Shown here piece by piece: positions 45,745-54,386 of a stretch of DNA of 64,000 nt (position 1 is its first letter; every line of letters starts with the position of its first letter). Source of the stretch: CALBZH01 sp964538515 (GTDB lineage Bacteria > Desulfobacterota > Syntrophobacteria > Syntrophobacterales > Syntrophobacteraceae); contig CAZIEW010000006.1 of assembly GCA_964538515.1 (NCBI GenBank), forward strand, positions 37,873-101,872, given 5' to 3'. The notes beneath the pieces are model-generated. The model was given only the letters and a program-made list of their open reading frames with translations, did not search any database and was not told the DNA's origin. The translations under genes were made by a program, and so were the position numbers.

Positions 45745-46385
45745 GGACGATGCTCCTCCGCAACAGGTGTCAAGGGGTTCGACAAGCAAACCGGCCTGCC
45801 GTCTCGAGGGGTGACTCAAGCGAAAATCGGCCGGTCACGGAGCGAATTCTAGGAATTCACTGGTAAAAGTCAAGATGAGGCCGCTGCTCAGTCCTAAGCG
45901 GCAGCCACCGCCACGATCCTGGCCCATGGAACGTGCCTGAAGGACCTCCAGACAGCATGGGCGGCTCATGCCGGATGTCCGCGAGCCCCGGCCCCCTCCC
46001 GCAGCTCACGTGCGGCTCACGATAAATTCTGAGATCCAGCAGACGGTCGTCACCGGATGACCTTAAACATCCTCTTGACGAGACCCCGGAGCTCACAGTA
46101 TCAAGGAAGTGCCTTGGGCAAGTCACAGCCAATCGTGCCTGAGGCAAGAGTGACCGCGGGTATCACAGCTCTGCTCTCCTGGGACCCGTGACCTCACACC
46201 TGTCATCCACGTATCAGTTTGAAGCAGCAGGCGATCCATTTTCTGACGCAATACCCCAGCATCTGACCGTCCCAACCCTCGTACGGTGCGTGCCCGATCG
46301 CCTGAACACCCGTGGAGCGCTGTCTCCACAACCGGCATGACCTTCGTGCGCACAAGGGGAATTCAATCCTCAGCCAAGGACGGAC
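45745..46385. other. Long divergent intergenic region, no gene seen
   Basis: 641 bp between moxR (minus) and the MBOAT gene (plus), the longest gene-free stretch in the window. A near-palindrome GAATTCTAGGAATTC lies at about 45844-45858, close to the moxR side, and could be an operator. No open frame with a convincing ribosome site and no clear RNA gene were found. Confidence 0.5.
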
Positions 46386-47861
46386 ATGGACCTGCTCAGC
46401 CTTGAGTTTGCTTTGTTCATGCTTGTCGTACTGCTGCTCAACTGGTCCCTCGCAGACCGAAAGTCCGTGTATCGCATCTTTCTGCTCTGCGCCTCTTACA
46501 TCTTCTACGGGGCTTTGAGCCGGCTCTTTCTCCTGATCCTCATTCATTTCAGCGTTTGGACCTGGGCTCTGGGCCTGGGCATCGGTCTCGCACGCACTGC
46601 GTTTGCTCGCAGGGCCTTTCTTGCTGCTCATGTCGTCATAGGGGTAGGAGAGCTGGTCCTTTTCAAATACTACGACCTTCTCTTCGAGCTCTTCAATCAG
46701 ATGCTGGCTCAAATGGCGATCAAGCCCGTCCTGCCCGAATTGGACGTTGCCGTCCCGGTTGGAATATCCTTTTTCACCTTCCAAGGGTTGTCTTACACAA
46801 TCGATGTCTTCCGGGACGGTCGGCGCGCGGTGAAGGCTCCGATCGATCTTTTCATTTACCTGGCCTTCTTTCCCACGATTCTCAGCGGTCCCATCATGCG
46901 TGCGCCCAGCTTCGTTCCCCAGATCGGAAACATGCGCCTCGACAGGGCGTCCAGCAGCATGGCCTTCAGCCTGATCCTGACCGGCCTTACCAAGAAGCTG
47001 GTGCTGTCGTCGTACCTTTTCGATCATGTGGTACAGCCGGTCTTTGAGCATCCCGGTGAGTTCTCGTCGTTCACGGCCACTCTCGGGGCACTGGGATATT
47101 CCGTTCAGATCTTGTGCGATTTTTCCGGGTACACCGACTTGGTCACCGGCGCGGCGATGCTGCTGGGGTACTCGATTCCCGCCAATTTCAACAACCCCTA
47201 CTCAGCCAGGAGCCTCAAGGAATTTTGGCATCGCTGGCACATGTCCCTTTCGTTCTGGCTGCGAGACTACCTGTACATCCCCCTCGGCGGAAACCGGCGT
47301 GGTCTGCCGTTCAAGTACGTTAACATTCTGATCACCATGACCCTAGGAGGCCTTTGGCACGGGGCACGCTGGAGCTTTCTGCTCTGGGGCTTTTACCATG
47401 GCGTTGGACTCATCGTAACGCATCTTTTTGCCGATCTCCGAGGGAAGTTCACGGGAGCACAGCCGAAACCGCTTGACCCGGTTGCACTCTCAACGGCTGG
47501 AAAAGCCCGGCAGCTCCTTGGGAGCGCGTTTTCGTGGCTGACCACCTTCGGCTTTGTGACGATCGGCTGGGTTTTCTTCGGGTCCAGCAGTCTGGAGCAG
47601 GCGACGGCACTCCTCGGGCGTATCTTCGCACTCGATGGAGCGGGAATCGGACTCTCCTCTCCTGTCTTGGCCGCCGTTCTCCTCATCATTGGGGCGGTGC
47701 TGCTCCATGAGATCTTGCGGTGGAAGCTCAGGGAGGGCTTGACCCATTTCCTTCAGATGCTGCCCACCCCCATTCAGGTTGTGGTTCTCAGCGTATTCAT
47801 TGTCATTTTGCTGAAGCTCGCGCCCGATGGTGTTCCGCAATTCATTTATTACCAGTTTTAG
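46386..47861 (+). CDS. MBOAT-family O-acyltransferase (AlgI/DltB-like)
   Basis: 491 residues. Roughly ten or more transmembrane helices with the family core: VAVPVGISFFTFQGLSYTID, QILCDFSGYTDLVTGAAML, FNNPYSARSLKEFWHRWHMS and the catalytic histidine in GGLWHGARWSFLLWG. These proteins carry acetyl or acyl groups across the membrane to an extracytoplasmic polysaccharide, usually with an SGNH partner. Three SGNH genes follow directly. The glycan acceptor is not identifiable because no glycosyltransferase lies nearby. Confidence 0.93.
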   Translation: MDLLSLEFALFMLVVLLLNWSLADRKSVYRIFLLCASYIFYGALSRLFLLILIHFSVWTWALGLGIGLARTAFARRAFLAAHVVIGVGELVLFKYYDLLFELFNQMLAQMAIKPVLPELDVAVPVGISFFTFQGLSYTIDVFRDGRRAVKAPIDLFIYLAFFPTILSGPIMRAPSFVPQIGNMRLDRASSSMAFSLILTGLTKKLVLSSYLFDHVVQPVFEHPGEFSSFTATLGALGYSVQILCDFSGYTDLVTGAAMLLGYSIPANFNNPYSARSLKEFWHRWHMSLSFWLRDYLYIPLGGNRRGLPFKYVNILITMTLGGLWHGARWSFLLWGFYHGVGLIVTHLFADLRGKFTGAQPKPLDPVALSTAGKARQLLGSAFSWLTTFGFVTIGWVFFGSSSLEQATALLGRIFALDGAGIGLSSPVLAAVLLIIGAVLLHEILRWKLREGLTHFLQMLPTPIQVVVLSVFIVILLKLAPDGVPQFIYYQF

Positions 47862-47930
47862 CGTTCAGGCGTCTTATTGGGAAAGGATTACACAACGTAC
47901 TGATTGGCAGACCTTCTGACAGGTGACGCA

Positions 47931-49259
47931 ATGAAGACTGAGGTGGTCCGTACCTGGCTCGTTTACCTCTTCACCCTCCTGGCCGTGGCCGCACTGAACA
48001 TCGACCGCGTCGGCTCCTGGTACCTGAACAAGGGTGAAGGCCGTGAGGGCATTCGAATTGGGCTTGCGAGACTAACCGCAGTCCATTCGGAGACTGGCGT
48101 GGGGCCATGGCTGACTTCCCTCGAATGTGCCGCGCAATCTCTATTCGAAGGCGCCTACAAGGACAAGAGCAAATGTCGGGATAGGGGCTCCGAGCCCACA
48201 TTACTTGCCTCAGACAATGCGAAGCCTCAGCCCCCCGTCCCGGCCAAGCTGCCCTTTCACGGCTCGGACCCTCTCGGCAGTGCGCCCTTCAGCGAGGCTT
48301 CGATCGACCATCTCCCTCCCTTTCCCGACCGGGAGCTGGGTGGCGTGATGCACGAGCCGGATGGAGCGACTCGAGATCATCTCATCATGGAAGCGCTGAT
48401 CGGAGGAACATCCGGTCGGCCCGACGATCAGGAGACGGCGAGGATTGTGCCTGCCGCACGAAGCGAGGCCTATATGCATCCTTACGGCGGGACGATGCCG
48501 GCCACGAATGCGACTGACACCCCGCTTGGAGCATTCCAGACCGACCATGCGGATTCGGCTCCAGAGGCGGCGATTTCCGGCAAGAGCCTCTGCAATGAGG
48601 CATTCGGACGGACGGATTTTCAGTCCGTGCTCTTGGTGGGGGATTCTCTTGCCCATGGCCTCGCCCTGTCCTTGGGCCGCGACCTGAAGGACCGCAGAGG
48701 GGCTGTGTTCTCCTTCGTCGCCAAAGTTGCGAGCGGTCTCAATAATCCGAACGTCTTCAACTGGGAGAGGACCATGCGGATGCTCATCGAGCAAGACGCC
48801 CCCGACCTCCTGCTGGTCATGATGGGTGTCAACGACGCTAACAACCACATCCGCGAGGGCGGCAGGTTATGCGCAGTGGGGACCCCCGAGTGGGGGCAGG
48901 CATACGAGAGCAAAGTCGAGAATTTCCTGCGCATTGCTTCGGAGCACAACGTGCAGGTGTGCTGGATCGGGGTGCCCGTGGTTCGTGAGGAGGGGTTGCA
49001 GAATCGGGTTCTCTTGGCTAACATGGCCGCCAAGAACGCCTGCGGCCGGGTGGAAAACTGCCGATTCATCGATACGTTTGAAGCGCTATGCGACGAGAAC
49101 AAAAAGTACACGAACTACTTGAAGGAGCCCAACGGCTCCTCGGTACGAATCCGCGCCAAGGATGGAATTCACTTTTCCATGGAGGGAAGCAACCTGCTGT
49201 CAAACTATATTCTCCGGAAACTGGAGACCGGGCTCACGGAGCCCAGCGTCCAGAACTGA
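47931..49259 (+). CDS. SGNH/GDSL hydrolase-family protein 1 (DUF459-type, long N-terminal region)
   Basis: 442 residues from ATG 47931 (AGGTGA upstream). One N-terminal transmembrane/signal helix (WLVYLFTLLAVAALNI), about 200 residues of low-complexity linker, then an SGNH domain: block I LLVGDSLAHG (Ser), block III MMGVNDANN (Asn) and the C-terminal KDGIHFS (Asp/His). All catalytic residues are present. Periplasmic or membrane-anchored acyl transfer/removal with the MBOAT encoded 69 bp upstream is inferred. The linker is unusually long compared with the two paralogues downstream. Confidence 0.87.
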   Translation: MKTEVVRTWLVYLFTLLAVAALNIDRVGSWYLNKGEGREGIRIGLARLTAVHSETGVGPWLTSLECAAQSLFEGAYKDKSKCRDRGSEPTLLASDNAKPQPPVPAKLPFHGSDPLGSAPFSEASIDHLPPFPDRELGGVMHEPDGATRDHLIMEALIGGTSGRPDDQETARIVPAARSEAYMHPYGGTMPATNATDTPLGAFQTDHADSAPEAAISGKSLCNEAFGRTDFQSVLLVGDSLAHGLALSLGRDLKDRRGAVFSFVAKVASGLNNPNVFNWERTMRMLIEQDAPDLLLVMMGVNDANNHIREGGRLCAVGTPEWGQAYESKVENFLRIASEHNVQVCWIGVPVVREEGLQNRVLLANMAAKNACGRVENCRFIDTFEALCDENKKYTNYLKEPNGSSVRIRAKDGIHFSMEGSNLLSNYILRKLETGLTEPSVQN

Positions 49260-49344
49260 CAGCGTCAGGTCGGAGCACTCTTCCAAGGTGGTCTGACGGA
49301 CCGGCGGCTGGACGCACGGGCGCTGATTTGATAGGCTGCTTCCC

Positions 49345-50118
49345 ATGAGTCGCTCAACGCCCAAGACAGCCGCTCTTGCCATCATCCTCGTGGTCTGCGC
49401 GATCGCACTCTTTCCGACAGCTGTCGAGCGCCGCCAATCCGCCCCCAGTCACCTGGTCCGCCCCATACCGAAGCAACGCTTATCGCTCCTGGTCGTCGGC
49501 GATTCACTGTCGATCTCGCTCGGGGAGCAACTGGAGCAGCATTTCGCCAAATACAGCGACCGGGTTGACTTCCAGCGCTTGGGAAAGGTTTCCAGCGGGC
49601 TGGCTCGCCCCGATTTCTTCGATTGGGAGCAAAATTTGCAAGAATTGGTGAGCCTGTGGCATCCGCAAATCGTGCTGATCATGATCGGTACCAATGACAA
49701 CAAGCCTCTCAGGAGGGCCCAGAAGACGTTCCCCTTTGGCTCCGAGGCTTGGCGGCGCGAGTACCGGTCGAGGCTCCAACGGCTTTACGACATCTGCCGC
49801 AGCAAGAATCCTTCGGCACGGTTGTTCTGGATCGGGGCTCCCATCATGCGGGACACGACCCTTGCCCACGAGCTGCGGCTCATCAACCAGACCATCGAAT
49901 CCTGGTGCCGCGGAGCCTCAGGCTGCGAGTACATCAGCACGTGGTCGACCCTGGCGGACAAGGACGGCAAGTTCATCGAGGCCTTCGAAGATGAGGAGAC
50001 AGGAAGGTCGGTCAGCGTCCGGAGCAAGGATGGCGTCCATTTGGCACCCCATGGGTCCTACCTGCTGGCCAAGACTGCGCTGAACGCGATTCAGAAATAC
50101 TATTCCTTAGAGCAATGA
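49345..50118 (+). CDS. SGNH/GDSL hydrolase-family protein 2 (DUF459-type)
   Basis: 257 residues. An N-terminal signal anchor (TAALAIILVVCAIALFPTAV) and a compact SGNH domain with VVGDSLSISLG, MIGTNDNKP and SKDGVHLAPHG: catalytic Ser, Asn and Asp/His all present. The segment VSSGLARPDFFDWEQNL parallels the other two paralogues (ASGLNNPNVFNWERTM and STGLDSPRFYDWHGVL), showing tandem duplication followed by divergence. Periplasmic location inferred. Confidence 0.88.
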   Translation: MSRSTPKTAALAIILVVCAIALFPTAVERRQSAPSHLVRPIPKQRLSLLVVGDSLSISLGEQLEQHFAKYSDRVDFQRLGKVSSGLARPDFFDWEQNLQELVSLWHPQIVLIMIGTNDNKPLRRAQKTFPFGSEAWRREYRSRLQRLYDICRSKNPSARLFWIGAPIMRDTTLAHELRLINQTIESWCRGASGCEYISTWSTLADKDGKFIEAFEDEETGRSVSVRSKDGVHLAPHGSYLLAKTALNAIQKYYSLEQ

Positions 50119-50136
50119 GAACGAGGTGCGCCCGTT

Positions 50137-51165
50137 ATGGATTTAAAATCGATCAAACTGGAACGACCCACGGGGCGGGTCGTTCTGCTTCTCGCCGGAC
50201 TGATCCTTTCCGTGATGCTTCTCGGTGCTGTTCCCTTGCCTGCCCATGGAGCACCCGCCGATAGCAAGACGACCGCCGCCCGGAGCAAGGCTCCCGGAAA
50301 AGAGACGACGCACGTGCAGAAATCCGGAGCGGCGCGGAAGGAGACCCGGGACCGGAAACGCTCCGTCACGCGGAGGCCGACCCGAAAGCGTGTCACCCCG
50401 GCCGTCGATGACTCGAAGACATCCACGCTTTCCCGTCCGACGCCTCCGTCCGGACCCTGCCTTTCGGTCCTGGTCGTGGGGGATTCGCTGGCCGTGGGTG
50501 TGGGCATGACCTTGGACAACGCCTTCGGCTCCCGCTGCAGGGTGATGATGCACAAGATGGGCAAGGTCTCGACGGGCCTCGACTCGCCGCGCTTCTACGA
50601 TTGGCACGGCGTTCTCAAGGATACCCTTGATCGCGACAGGTATGACGTCCTTGTGGTGATGCTCGGCGCAAACGACGCGCACAATAGCCCGGGAACGGCT
50701 GCCTGGAGCAGACAGTATGAATCCAAGTTCGCGGACCTGCTGCGCATCCCGGCCGAAAAGCACATCAAGACCCTGGTGGTCGGACTCCCTCCCATGCGCA
50801 AAGACGACTTTTGCCAAAGGGTGCGCCTGGCCAACGAGGCCATCCGAAATGCCGCACGTCTCTACCCCGAGACCTGCACCTACATCGACTCCTTCAGTCG
50901 CTTTGCCGACGAAGACGGAAACTTCACGGATCGCATCCGATGGAACGGTGAATGGAAGACCGTCAGGGCCGGTGACGGCGTTCATTTCACCGGCACGGGG
51001 TACCTGCTGCTGAGCGCCATGGTGGCTGACGAGGCGCTGCGTCGGACGAGCGCATCAACTCAGGGTGATGGCCTTCTCCGGGCACATCTCCTGACAGCAG
51101 AAGCACGTGATGCAAGTGTCCGCGTCCACGACGGGCAACCCGTCCGCTCCCATCGAGAGCGCTGA
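50137..51165 (+). CDS. SGNH/GDSL hydrolase-family protein 3 (DUF459-type), 3' end antisense to next gene
   Basis: 342 residues, 18 bp after paralogue 2. A signal segment (GRVVLLLAGLILSVMLLGAV), a basic Lys/Arg-rich linker of about 70 residues (KETRDRKRSVTRRPTRKR), then an SGNH domain with VVGDSLAVGVG, MLGANDAHN and AGDGVHFTGTG. The domain seems to end near residue 307; the last 35 residues are encoded antisense to the ferredoxin domain of the convergent gene (111-bp overlap) and are unlikely to be conserved. A natural stop may have been lost by mutation. Confidence 0.85.
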   Translation: MDLKSIKLERPTGRVVLLLAGLILSVMLLGAVPLPAHGAPADSKTTAARSKAPGKETTHVQKSGAARKETRDRKRSVTRRPTRKRVTPAVDDSKTSTLSRPTPPSGPCLSVLVVGDSLAVGVGMTLDNAFGSRCRVMMHKMGKVSTGLDSPRFYDWHGVLKDTLDRDRYDVLVVMLGANDAHNSPGTAAWSRQYESKFADLLRIPAEKHIKTLVVGLPPMRKDDFCQRVRLANEAIRNAARLYPETCTYIDSFSRFADEDGNFTDRIRWNGEWKTVRAGDGVHFTGTGYLLLSAMVADEALRRTSASTQGDGLLRAHLLTAEARDASVRVHDGQPVRSHRER

Positions 51166-52125
51166 GACGGCGCAGTGCTCCACGCAGGTTCCGCACCCGG
51201 TGCAACGCACCGGGTCGGCTTTCGGCAGCAGCAACGTCCTCCCGTGGATCATCTGTTGAATCGCTTCATTGTGGATGATCGCCTCGCCTCCCAAAGGCGG
51301 CAGCTTGAAGTTGGGGAGCGTCTTGATCTCCCCGATGACAGTTAGGCCTTCCCGGTCGTAATCGCCCAGCCCCGCTTCCTTCGCCTTCCGCAGAAACCGA
51401 AGAAGCCCCGGCTCGCATCCCATCATCCTGGCGATAACCCCATCGAGCGCGACGGCGTTGTCGGAAGCCAGGACAAGTCCGATATCGCGCAGGTCGGGAG
51501 AAGCCGGGCCGTTTCCCTCCATTCCGACCACGGCGTCCACAATGAAGAGATCCGGCACCCGCAGCCGAAACACGTCCACGACAAGCTCGTGAAACCGCTC
51601 CGGATTGCCCGCGGCCTTGTGCAGGCGCGCTTTCTGTGCCCCGGGCAGAATGCCGTAGCTGTTCTTGATGGCCCCGGTGATGACCGTCAGTCCGTGGGTC
51701 TTGAATTTGGGGAGGCTGATGAGCACGTCCGCATCGAGGACGGCCTTCGAGACACTCACCGTTTTCATGAATTCAGGGTTGAACGCGACGGGCTCGGATT
51801 CGTCTCCAATGTTCCGGTAGTATCCTTTGGACGCCTCCATCAGCCCCGTTCGCCTGAAGCTCTCTTCATTGGCTCCGTAGTTGAAAAGGCCCGGATTGTC
51901 ACCCACGATGATCGACGCGGGGTCCCTCGCCTCGACAGACTCGACCACGGCGCGCAGAACAGCCGGGTGCGTGACAATGCCCTCATGGGGCTCCGATACG
52001 CGGAGCACGTTCGGCTTAATGAGAACCTTCTTCCCTTCCAGGGGCAGCGGGAAGGTCTCAAGAACACGATCGACAGCCCCCCGGACGCTCTCGTACGAGG
52101 CCGGTTGGATCATAACGGTCGCCAT
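51055..52125 (-). CDS. DUF362 protein with C-terminal 2[4Fe-4S] ferredoxin domain
   Basis: 356 residues from ATG 52125 (AAAGGAGAG upstream; an earlier in-frame start at 52185 is weaker). The DUF362 part contains KKVLIKPNVL, ISLPKFKTHGLTVITGAIKN and DGVIARMMG. The ferredoxin part has two complete motifs, CTGCGTCVEHC and CITCFCCQEMCP. DUF362-ferredoxin proteins are common in anaerobes and are thought to be redox proteins, but no substrate is established here. No metabolic partner gene is adjacent. Confidence 0.92.
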   Translation of the reverse strand: MATVMIQPASYESVRGAVDRVLETFPLPLEGKKVLIKPNVLRVSEPHEGIVTHPAVLRAVVESVEARDPASIIVGDNPGLFNYGANEESFRRTGLMEASKGYYRNIGDESEPVAFNPEFMKTVSVSKAVLDADVLISLPKFKTHGLTVITGAIKNSYGILPGAQKARLHKAAGNPERFHELVVDVFRLRVPDLFIVDAVVGMEGNGPASPDLRDIGLVLASDNAVALDGVIARMMGCEPGLLRFLRKAKEAGLGDYDREGLTVIGEIKTLPNFKLPPLGGEAIIHNEAIQQMIHGRTLLLPKADPVRCTGCGTCVEHCAVSALSMGADGLPVVDADTCITCFCCQEMCPEKAITLS

Positions 52126-52226
52126 TGCAGTCTCTCCTTTCCACGGTAAGCTTGTCGCGAGCAGCTTCACCTTTCCGGGTATCACTCAAGCGGATCTCGC
52201 GCAAGTGGCATGATGGTAGCTATAGT

Positions 52227-52254
52227 TTGACTTTATCCTGAATCAGCGTATGTT
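52227..52254 (+). promoter_or_regulatory. Candidate sigma-70-type promoter of the outer-membrane barrel gene
   Basis: TTGACT (52227-52232), a 16-base spacer and TATGTT (52249-52254) lie about 60 bases before the start at 52315, in the divergent region shared with the DUF362 gene. Confidence 0.42.
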
Positions 52255-52314
52255 CGCTTAATTTTCTGACAGGGTGGCTCTTTCATTACAAACATCATTA
52301 CGTGGGGGGGAAAC

Positions 52315-54030
52315 ATGGGGAGAAGGCTGTTTGTTTTCGGGGTTCTGTTGTTGGCGACGGTTTGTTTTGTGGGGAGCTCGCTGGCATGGCAGGGGCGCAT
52401 GGCCGGCATGGGTGACCCTTACGGCTTGCTGGAAGACGAGTCGGACTTTCTGATCCATCCCGCAATGATCGCCGATGGAAAAGGGGTGAACTATTACGGA
52501 CACTTCGGATTTCAATATCGCGACGTCTCGGACTGGAGCTACAATTTCACGCTCAATCCATCCAGCATCAGGGCTCTGGGGCGTCCCATTGCGGATCTCC
52601 CGTTGGTCCGGCTCAAAGGAGGCTACAATGGCTCCGGTGACGAGCAGTTCTACGACGCTACGGGAGGCATTGCCTTTCCCCTGGGAAGCGGCAGAATGGG
52701 CTTCTTTTTCAACTACAAGGGAAAACGGGGCGACTATGACGGATCGGGCCTCTTTGCGGGCTCGCTGGGTACCGGCAATGGCAGCATCAAAACGAGCTAC
52801 GACATGGACAGCTCCATGGACAGCTTCGCGGGACGATTCATCTATGGACTGCCGTTGGGAGCGAGCCTCAACTTCGGCTCCGAGCTGGAGATTGCTTACC
52901 ATCAGGCGGAAAACAGCACATCCCAGCGACTGACCAACATCTTGCTGAATGGGCAATCATTCAAACCACTCCTGGACCTGACCGATACCAATGGGTTTCT
53001 TGGAACCCTCTCGCCGTTTATGTTCCCGTATGATTCTTCCTACTTTGAAATCACACCCAAAGTCGGCGTCAGCGGTGGGGCCGGACCTGTTAAGTGGGGA
53101 ACGACCGTCCGTGGTGGAGCCATCTTCGGCGGCGACAACACGTGGGAATCCAGTCAGATGCTGAGGGTGAACCCGGGCGCCGTTGGAGTCGACATCGGCA
53201 CTTTTGGCGCGAGTCATACTTTTGACCTTGAAGGCGACGTGAGCGGATGGAAGGTCGGGGGAGACTTCTGGCTTCGCTACGCCCTCAACCCCAACATGAA
53301 CCTCCCGTTCCTGCTGCGGATCGACTACAAAAGCCTCAGCCGGGACGGCCAGGGAACGGGGCTTGTGTTTGCAGGCACCAACGGGGGTAACACCCTTGTG
53401 GACGGCTTCCCCTTGCGCTGGGACTACGACCAGGAAGAAACCTCGTTTGAAATCGAGACGGGTGCCGGCCTTGAGTATATGCCAAACAAAGGAACATTGA
53501 TTGCCGGCGGGCTTTATTACAAATACATCAACACCGAGCAAACGATGAGCATCACTCCGAGCGTGAACATCGGAGATGTCGGCAATGATCTGCTGAGCAG
53601 CGTGAGGCTGTCTCTGCCCAGCGCTTTCGATCCGGCCCCGGAGATCACGGAGCATCAGGTGATTTTCCGCATGGCAGCGGAAACGCAGATCAACCCTTGC
53701 TTTGTGCTCAGGGGAGGTCTGAAGACTTTTTACGGCTGGGTAGACGAAGATTTCAATCTGTCGAGCAGCCTTTCGCCAACCGGGCTTTCCATCCTGAAGT
53801 CGACCAACTCGCTGAGCGGCGGTCACTGGGGCATTCTTGGCGCCATCGGCTCCACATTTAACTTCGCCAGTTTTGCGATTGAGCCCTACATTCAAGGTGG
53901 ATACGAGCTCTACAACCCGGATGGAACGGGGAGACTGAGCTTGCTGGATGGTGTGGCGAGCGCCCGTTTCGACGTGGACAAAGAGCGCGAGGATACGTTC
54001 ATCGGAGTAGGCCTCTCGGTTCGATTCTAG
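52315..54030 (+). CDS. Outer-membrane beta-barrel protein
   Basis: 571 residues from ATG 52315 behind a run of seven G. The signal peptide (FVFGVLLLATVCFVGSSLAW) is followed by alternating polar/hydrophobic strands with Tyr/Phe girdles (VNYYGHFGFQYRDVSDWSYN; TLIAGGLYYKYIN) and a C-terminal Phe (FIGVGLSVRF), the signal for BAM insertion. It begins MAGMGDPYGLLEDESDFLIH, similar to the start of FadL/porin-like proteins of anaerobic Gram-negatives. Transport substrate unknown. Strand count was not established. Confidence 0.85.
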   Translation: MGRRLFVFGVLLLATVCFVGSSLAWQGRMAGMGDPYGLLEDESDFLIHPAMIADGKGVNYYGHFGFQYRDVSDWSYNFTLNPSSIRALGRPIADLPLVRLKGGYNGSGDEQFYDATGGIAFPLGSGRMGFFFNYKGKRGDYDGSGLFAGSLGTGNGSIKTSYDMDSSMDSFAGRFIYGLPLGASLNFGSELEIAYHQAENSTSQRLTNILLNGQSFKPLLDLTDTNGFLGTLSPFMFPYDSSYFEITPKVGVSGGAGPVKWGTTVRGGAIFGGDNTWESSQMLRVNPGAVGVDIGTFGASHTFDLEGDVSGWKVGGDFWLRYALNPNMNLPFLLRIDYKSLSRDGQGTGLVFAGTNGGNTLVDGFPLRWDYDQEETSFEIETGAGLEYMPNKGTLIAGGLYYKYINTEQTMSITPSVNIGDVGNDLLSSVRLSLPSAFDPAPEITEHQVIFRMAAETQINPCFVLRGGLKTFYGWVDEDFNLSSSLSPTGLSILKSTNSLSGGHWGILGAIGSTFNFASFAIEPYIQGGYELYNPDGTGRLSLLDGVASARFDVDKEREDTFIGVGLSVRF

Positions 54031-54063
54031 TACTTCGTCAAAGTGGTTTTGCCGGGCAAGAAA

Positions 54064-54104
54064 ACACCCCCCAACCCCCTTGAGGGGGAATCAAAGGGGG
54101 GTGT
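54064..54104. repeat. Nested G/C-rich inverted repeat (dispersed-repeat-like or terminator)
   Basis: ACACCCCCC (54064-54072) pairs with GGGGGGTGT (54096-54104); inside, CCCCC (54075-54079) pairs with GGGGG (54084-54088) around TTGA. The pattern is that of short intergenic repeat elements found scattered in many genomes. It lies 34 bp after the barrel gene and could end its transcript, but no T tract follows. Confidence 0.65.
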
Positions 54105-54386
54105 GCCTTGCGAAACAAGGTTGACAGAGCACCGGACACGCCGCGATGGTATAGGACGCGGTGGTCGCATCGACGCCGAAATCTTCCCGGAGCACAGGGA
54201 GAACGGGCCGTGTGATAGAACTGGTCGTAAAGGCCGCGCACGCCAGCGAAAAAACGACGATCTGCAATGCCGGAGAATCGTCCGCCCTTCGTGACGTCTC
54301 CCGGTTCTCTCTGTGATTCATTCCGTTCTTTCCCGATCCGGAACCGTCTTCACCGCCTGCTTTCCCCATCGCAAACCACTCGTGCT
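54105..54386. other. Intergenic stretch between the repeat and JetD, no gene seen
   Basis: About 280 bp between the convergent barrel and jetD genes. No protein-like frame, terminator or RNA gene was recognised. Confidence 0.5.
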
